Source of the DNA: Azospirillum brasilense
Lineage (GTDB): Bacteria; Pseudomonadota; Alphaproteobacteria; Azospirillales; Azospirillaceae
Direction of reading: 5' to 3'
Length of the DNA: 64,000 nucleotides
NCBI RefSeq assembly: GCF_007827815.1
Contig: NZ_VITH01000009.1
Coordinates: 186,001 to 250,000 of the forward strand
Positions 63,310 to 64,000 of the stretch are shown piece after piece. The position numbers and the translations under genes are program-made. The first letter of the stretch is position 1, and each line of letters begins with the position of its first letter. Under the pieces are notes generated by a model that was not told the DNA's origin, searched no databases, and saw only the letters and a program-made list of their open reading frames with translations.

Positions 63310-63943
63310 GGCGCTTCTCGACACGCTCTACATGGTGGCGGTGTCGGGCCTCCTGGGCACGGCGCTGGGCCTTCCGCTGGGCGTGCTCCTGGCCGTCACC
63401 GGCCGGGGGGAGCTGCTGCAGAATCTTGCCTTCAACCGGATCGCCGGCGTGCTGGTGAACATGACGCGCTCCACCCCCTTCATCATCCTGGTGGTGGCGA
63501 TCATCCCCTTCACCCGCCTGATCGCCGGCACCTCCATCGGCACCGCCGCGGCCATTGTGCCGCTGACGGTCGCCGCCGTGCCCTTCATCGCCCGCATCGT
63601 CGAGGGCGCCGTGCGCGAGGTCGACCGCGGCCTGATCGAGGCGGCGCAATCCATGGGCGCCACGCCCTTCCAGATCATCCGCAAGGTCCTGCTGCCGGAG
63701 GCGATGCCCGCCATCGCGCTGGGCCTGACCCTGTCGGTGGTCAGCCTGATCGGCTATTCGGCCATGGTGGGTGCCGTGGGCGGCGGCGGCCTGGGCGACC
63801 TCGGCATCCGCTACGGCTACCAGCGCTTCCTGCCGGAGGTGATGCTGGCCGTGGTCGTCGTGCTGATCGTGCTGGTGCAGATCGTTCAATCGACGGGCGA
63901 CTGGATCGCCCGCCGCGTCAACAAACGCAACCTGAAGTCCTGA
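63275..63943 (+). CDS. metI: methionine ABC transporter permease
   Basis: A 222-aa permease with five membrane helices and the EAA motif 'EAAQSMGATPFQIIRKVLLP' that contacts MetN. 'RSTPFIILVVAIIPFTRLI' and 'VGAVGGGGLGDLGIRYGYQR' are MetI-specific. It overlaps metN by 35 nt; ATG 63275 is preferred over GTG 63257. Confidence 0.95.
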   Translation: MLSPEIYALLFKALLDTLYMVAVSGLLGTALGLPLGVLLAVTGRGELLQNLAFNRIAGVLVNMTRSTPFIILVVAIIPFTRLIAGTSIGTAAAIVPLTVAAVPFIARIVEGAVREVDRGLIEAAQSMGATPFQIIRKVLLPEAMPAIALGLTLSVVSLIGYSAMVGAVGGGGLGDLGIRYGYQRFLPEVMLAVVVVLIVLVQIVQSTGDWIARRVNKRNLKS

Positions 63944-63953
63944 GGAGTTGGAG

Positions 63954-64000
63954 ATGGTCCGTACCCGTGTGCTCGGCGCGGCCTTTGGTCTGGTGGCCGG
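63954..64000 (+). CDS. start of a further exported protein, probably a second MetQ
   Basis: Only 15 codons are visible: MVRTRVLGAAFGLVA, a signal-peptide start. AGGAGTTGG lies just before the ATG, 10 nt after metI. The position after metNI is where metQ usually sits, so a second binding protein is likely. Confidence 0.6.
   Translation, partial: MVRTRVLGAAFGLVA

Overview
The window looks like part of the chromosome or a chromid of an Azospirillum-like alphaproteobacterium (Rhodospirillales). This is an inference from the very high GC with strong GC3 bias, the gene families present, and suhB/ar14-like small RNA signals. There is no rRNA, integrase, transposase or CRISPR array. It is mostly metabolic and transport DNA with a few accessory islands.

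Layout. 1-3350: a Fur-controlled TonB siderophore receptor, two tiny membrane proteins and a PepSY membrane protein (cut by the window edge), all on the minus strand. 3516-9427: a hexuronate block with an aldo/keto reductase, a GntR/FCD regulator, methylglyoxal synthase, uxaC and uxaA. A palindrome TATACTAGTATA overlaps the -10 of several promoters here and recurs at about 31.5 and 34.7 kb. 9438-11753: a candidate sRNA, a LysR regulator, a TauE/SafE permease and a small ORF. 11806-20786: a tripartite tricarboxylate transporter (tctC, tctC, tctB, tctA), then TerC, UspA and a TctD/TctE two-component system. The kinase is fused to a C-terminal substrate-binding domain. 20827-25505: a CHAT protease - STAND NTPase - TPR protein with ten near-identical 123-bp repeats, translationally coupled to a small EACC1-like protein. 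This is the best candidate for an undescribed defence or self/non-self system in the window.

25707-31483: ccoG with a 34-aa membrane peptide, a DXD glycosyltransferase, a GH12 glucanase, class II aldolase and an SMP-30 lactonase. 31511-36770: ppc with a structured leader, a second candidate sRNA and a MocR-type regulator. 36851-42000: a second ccoG behind an FNR/FixK-like box, an ion channel, a GST-kappa isomerase, an OmpR regulator broken by a frameshift, and RidA. 42114-45953: a DUF4139 protein, NnrU, a secreted protein and a thioesterase. 46018-48470: thiO-thiS-thiG behind a TPP riboswitch. 48524-53719: MgtE, a STAS protein, tRNA-Leu(GAG), lipB, acylphosphatase and DUF2189.

53730-58941: an aa3-type oxidase (ctaC with a haem-c domain, fused ctaD-ctaE) divergent from a tri-haem cytochrome. 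59038-64000: a methionine uptake operon (metQ, an acyl-CoA synthetase, metN, metI, then another secreted protein running off the edge). It is preceded by a 30-codon leader ORF with tandem Cys codons. G/C-rich inverted repeats of about 60-140 bp occur at five places between genes.
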